6,623 nucleotides of DNA from an uncultured Bacteroides sp. (GTDB lineage Bacteria; Bacteroidota; Bacteroidia; Bacteroidales; Bacteroidaceae). The translations under genes were made by a program, and so were the position numbers. The DNA lies in NCBI GenBank assembly GCA_900542985.1, contig UQPQ01000070.1:1-6623 (forward strand), given 5' to 3'. Shown piece after piece: positions 6,578-6,623 of this stretch. The notes under the pieces are model-generated. The model worked only from the letters and a program-made list of their open reading frames with translations, made no database searches and was not told where the DNA came from. Numbering within the stretch: position 1 is the stretch's first letter; every line of letters begins with the position of its first letter.

Positions 6578-6623
6578 TTCCGCAACACTATAATTTAACT
6601 TTATTTATAAGTTCCTGAGCAAC
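6572..6623. mobile_element. Putative insertion-sequence end (partial), right boundary
   Basis: This stretch begins CCTTAATTCCGCAAC on the plus strand, the outward-facing partner of the motif at the left edge. It starts exactly where the second DUF6359-like repeat of the preceding gene loses its match to the first repeat, and it supplies that gene's last codon and stop. The remaining bases hold no recognisable gene. Because the sequence differs from the left end after the shared repeat, it is probably the opposite end of the same kind of element. The IS family is not identified. Confidence 0.6.

Noticed and set aside
40..6586. The inverted GTTGCGGA/TCCGCAAC pair as recombination sites of an invertible segment
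   Set aside because: I tested the swap: joining either gene to the opposite flank does not restore its missing domain, because stops lie at or right after the junction. IS ends explain the breaks better.

Overview
The window looks like Bacteroidales DNA, most likely Bacteroides or a close gut relative. The support is AT-leaning coding sequence, lipoprotein signals of the Bacteroides type (an SC lipobox soon after a short hydrophobic stretch), a BACON-type domain, tandem domains of the DUF5689/DUF6359 kind, a large TonB-dependent receptor ending in Phe, and no strong Shine-Dalgarno sites. The genus is inferred, not proven.

Layout: five genes lie in two divergent operons around a 188-bp intergenic region (1611-1798). 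Leftward operon: a secreted endonuclease/exonuclease/phosphatase (EEP) family hydrolase (585-1610), then, after 11 bp, a BACON lipoprotein that breaks off just as a predicted DNA/RNA non-specific nuclease domain begins (19-573). Rightward operon: an 843-residue TonB-dependent receptor (1799-4330), a DUF5689-like surface lipoprotein (4370-5203) and a DUF6359-like lipoprotein (5225-6577), with gaps of 39 and 21 bp. The intergenic region holds weak Bacteroides-type promoter matches for both directions, a 20-bp near-perfect palindrome at the expected rightward transcription start, and a 9-bp direct repeat upstream of the leftward start.

How the genes may work together: two exported nuclease-type enzymes, two lipoproteins with probable OB-fold domains and one outer-membrane transporter make a coherent candidate for capture, cutting and import of extracellular nucleic acid or its products. 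It would resemble a polysaccharide utilisation locus but has no SusD, glycosidase or SusC-type N-terminal extension in view. Function is inferred from domain content; the substrate is not shown.

Both outer genes are broken. Homology of each stops at the same motif, CCTWAAWTCCGCAAC, which points outward at each end and begins 54 bp from the left edge and 52 bp from the right edge. This is best read as the two different terminal inverted repeats of one insertion-sequence type, so the locus appears to be boxed in by directly oriented IS copies. The near-equal 52-54 bp overhangs suggest that the window is a whole draft contig ending in repeat sequence.
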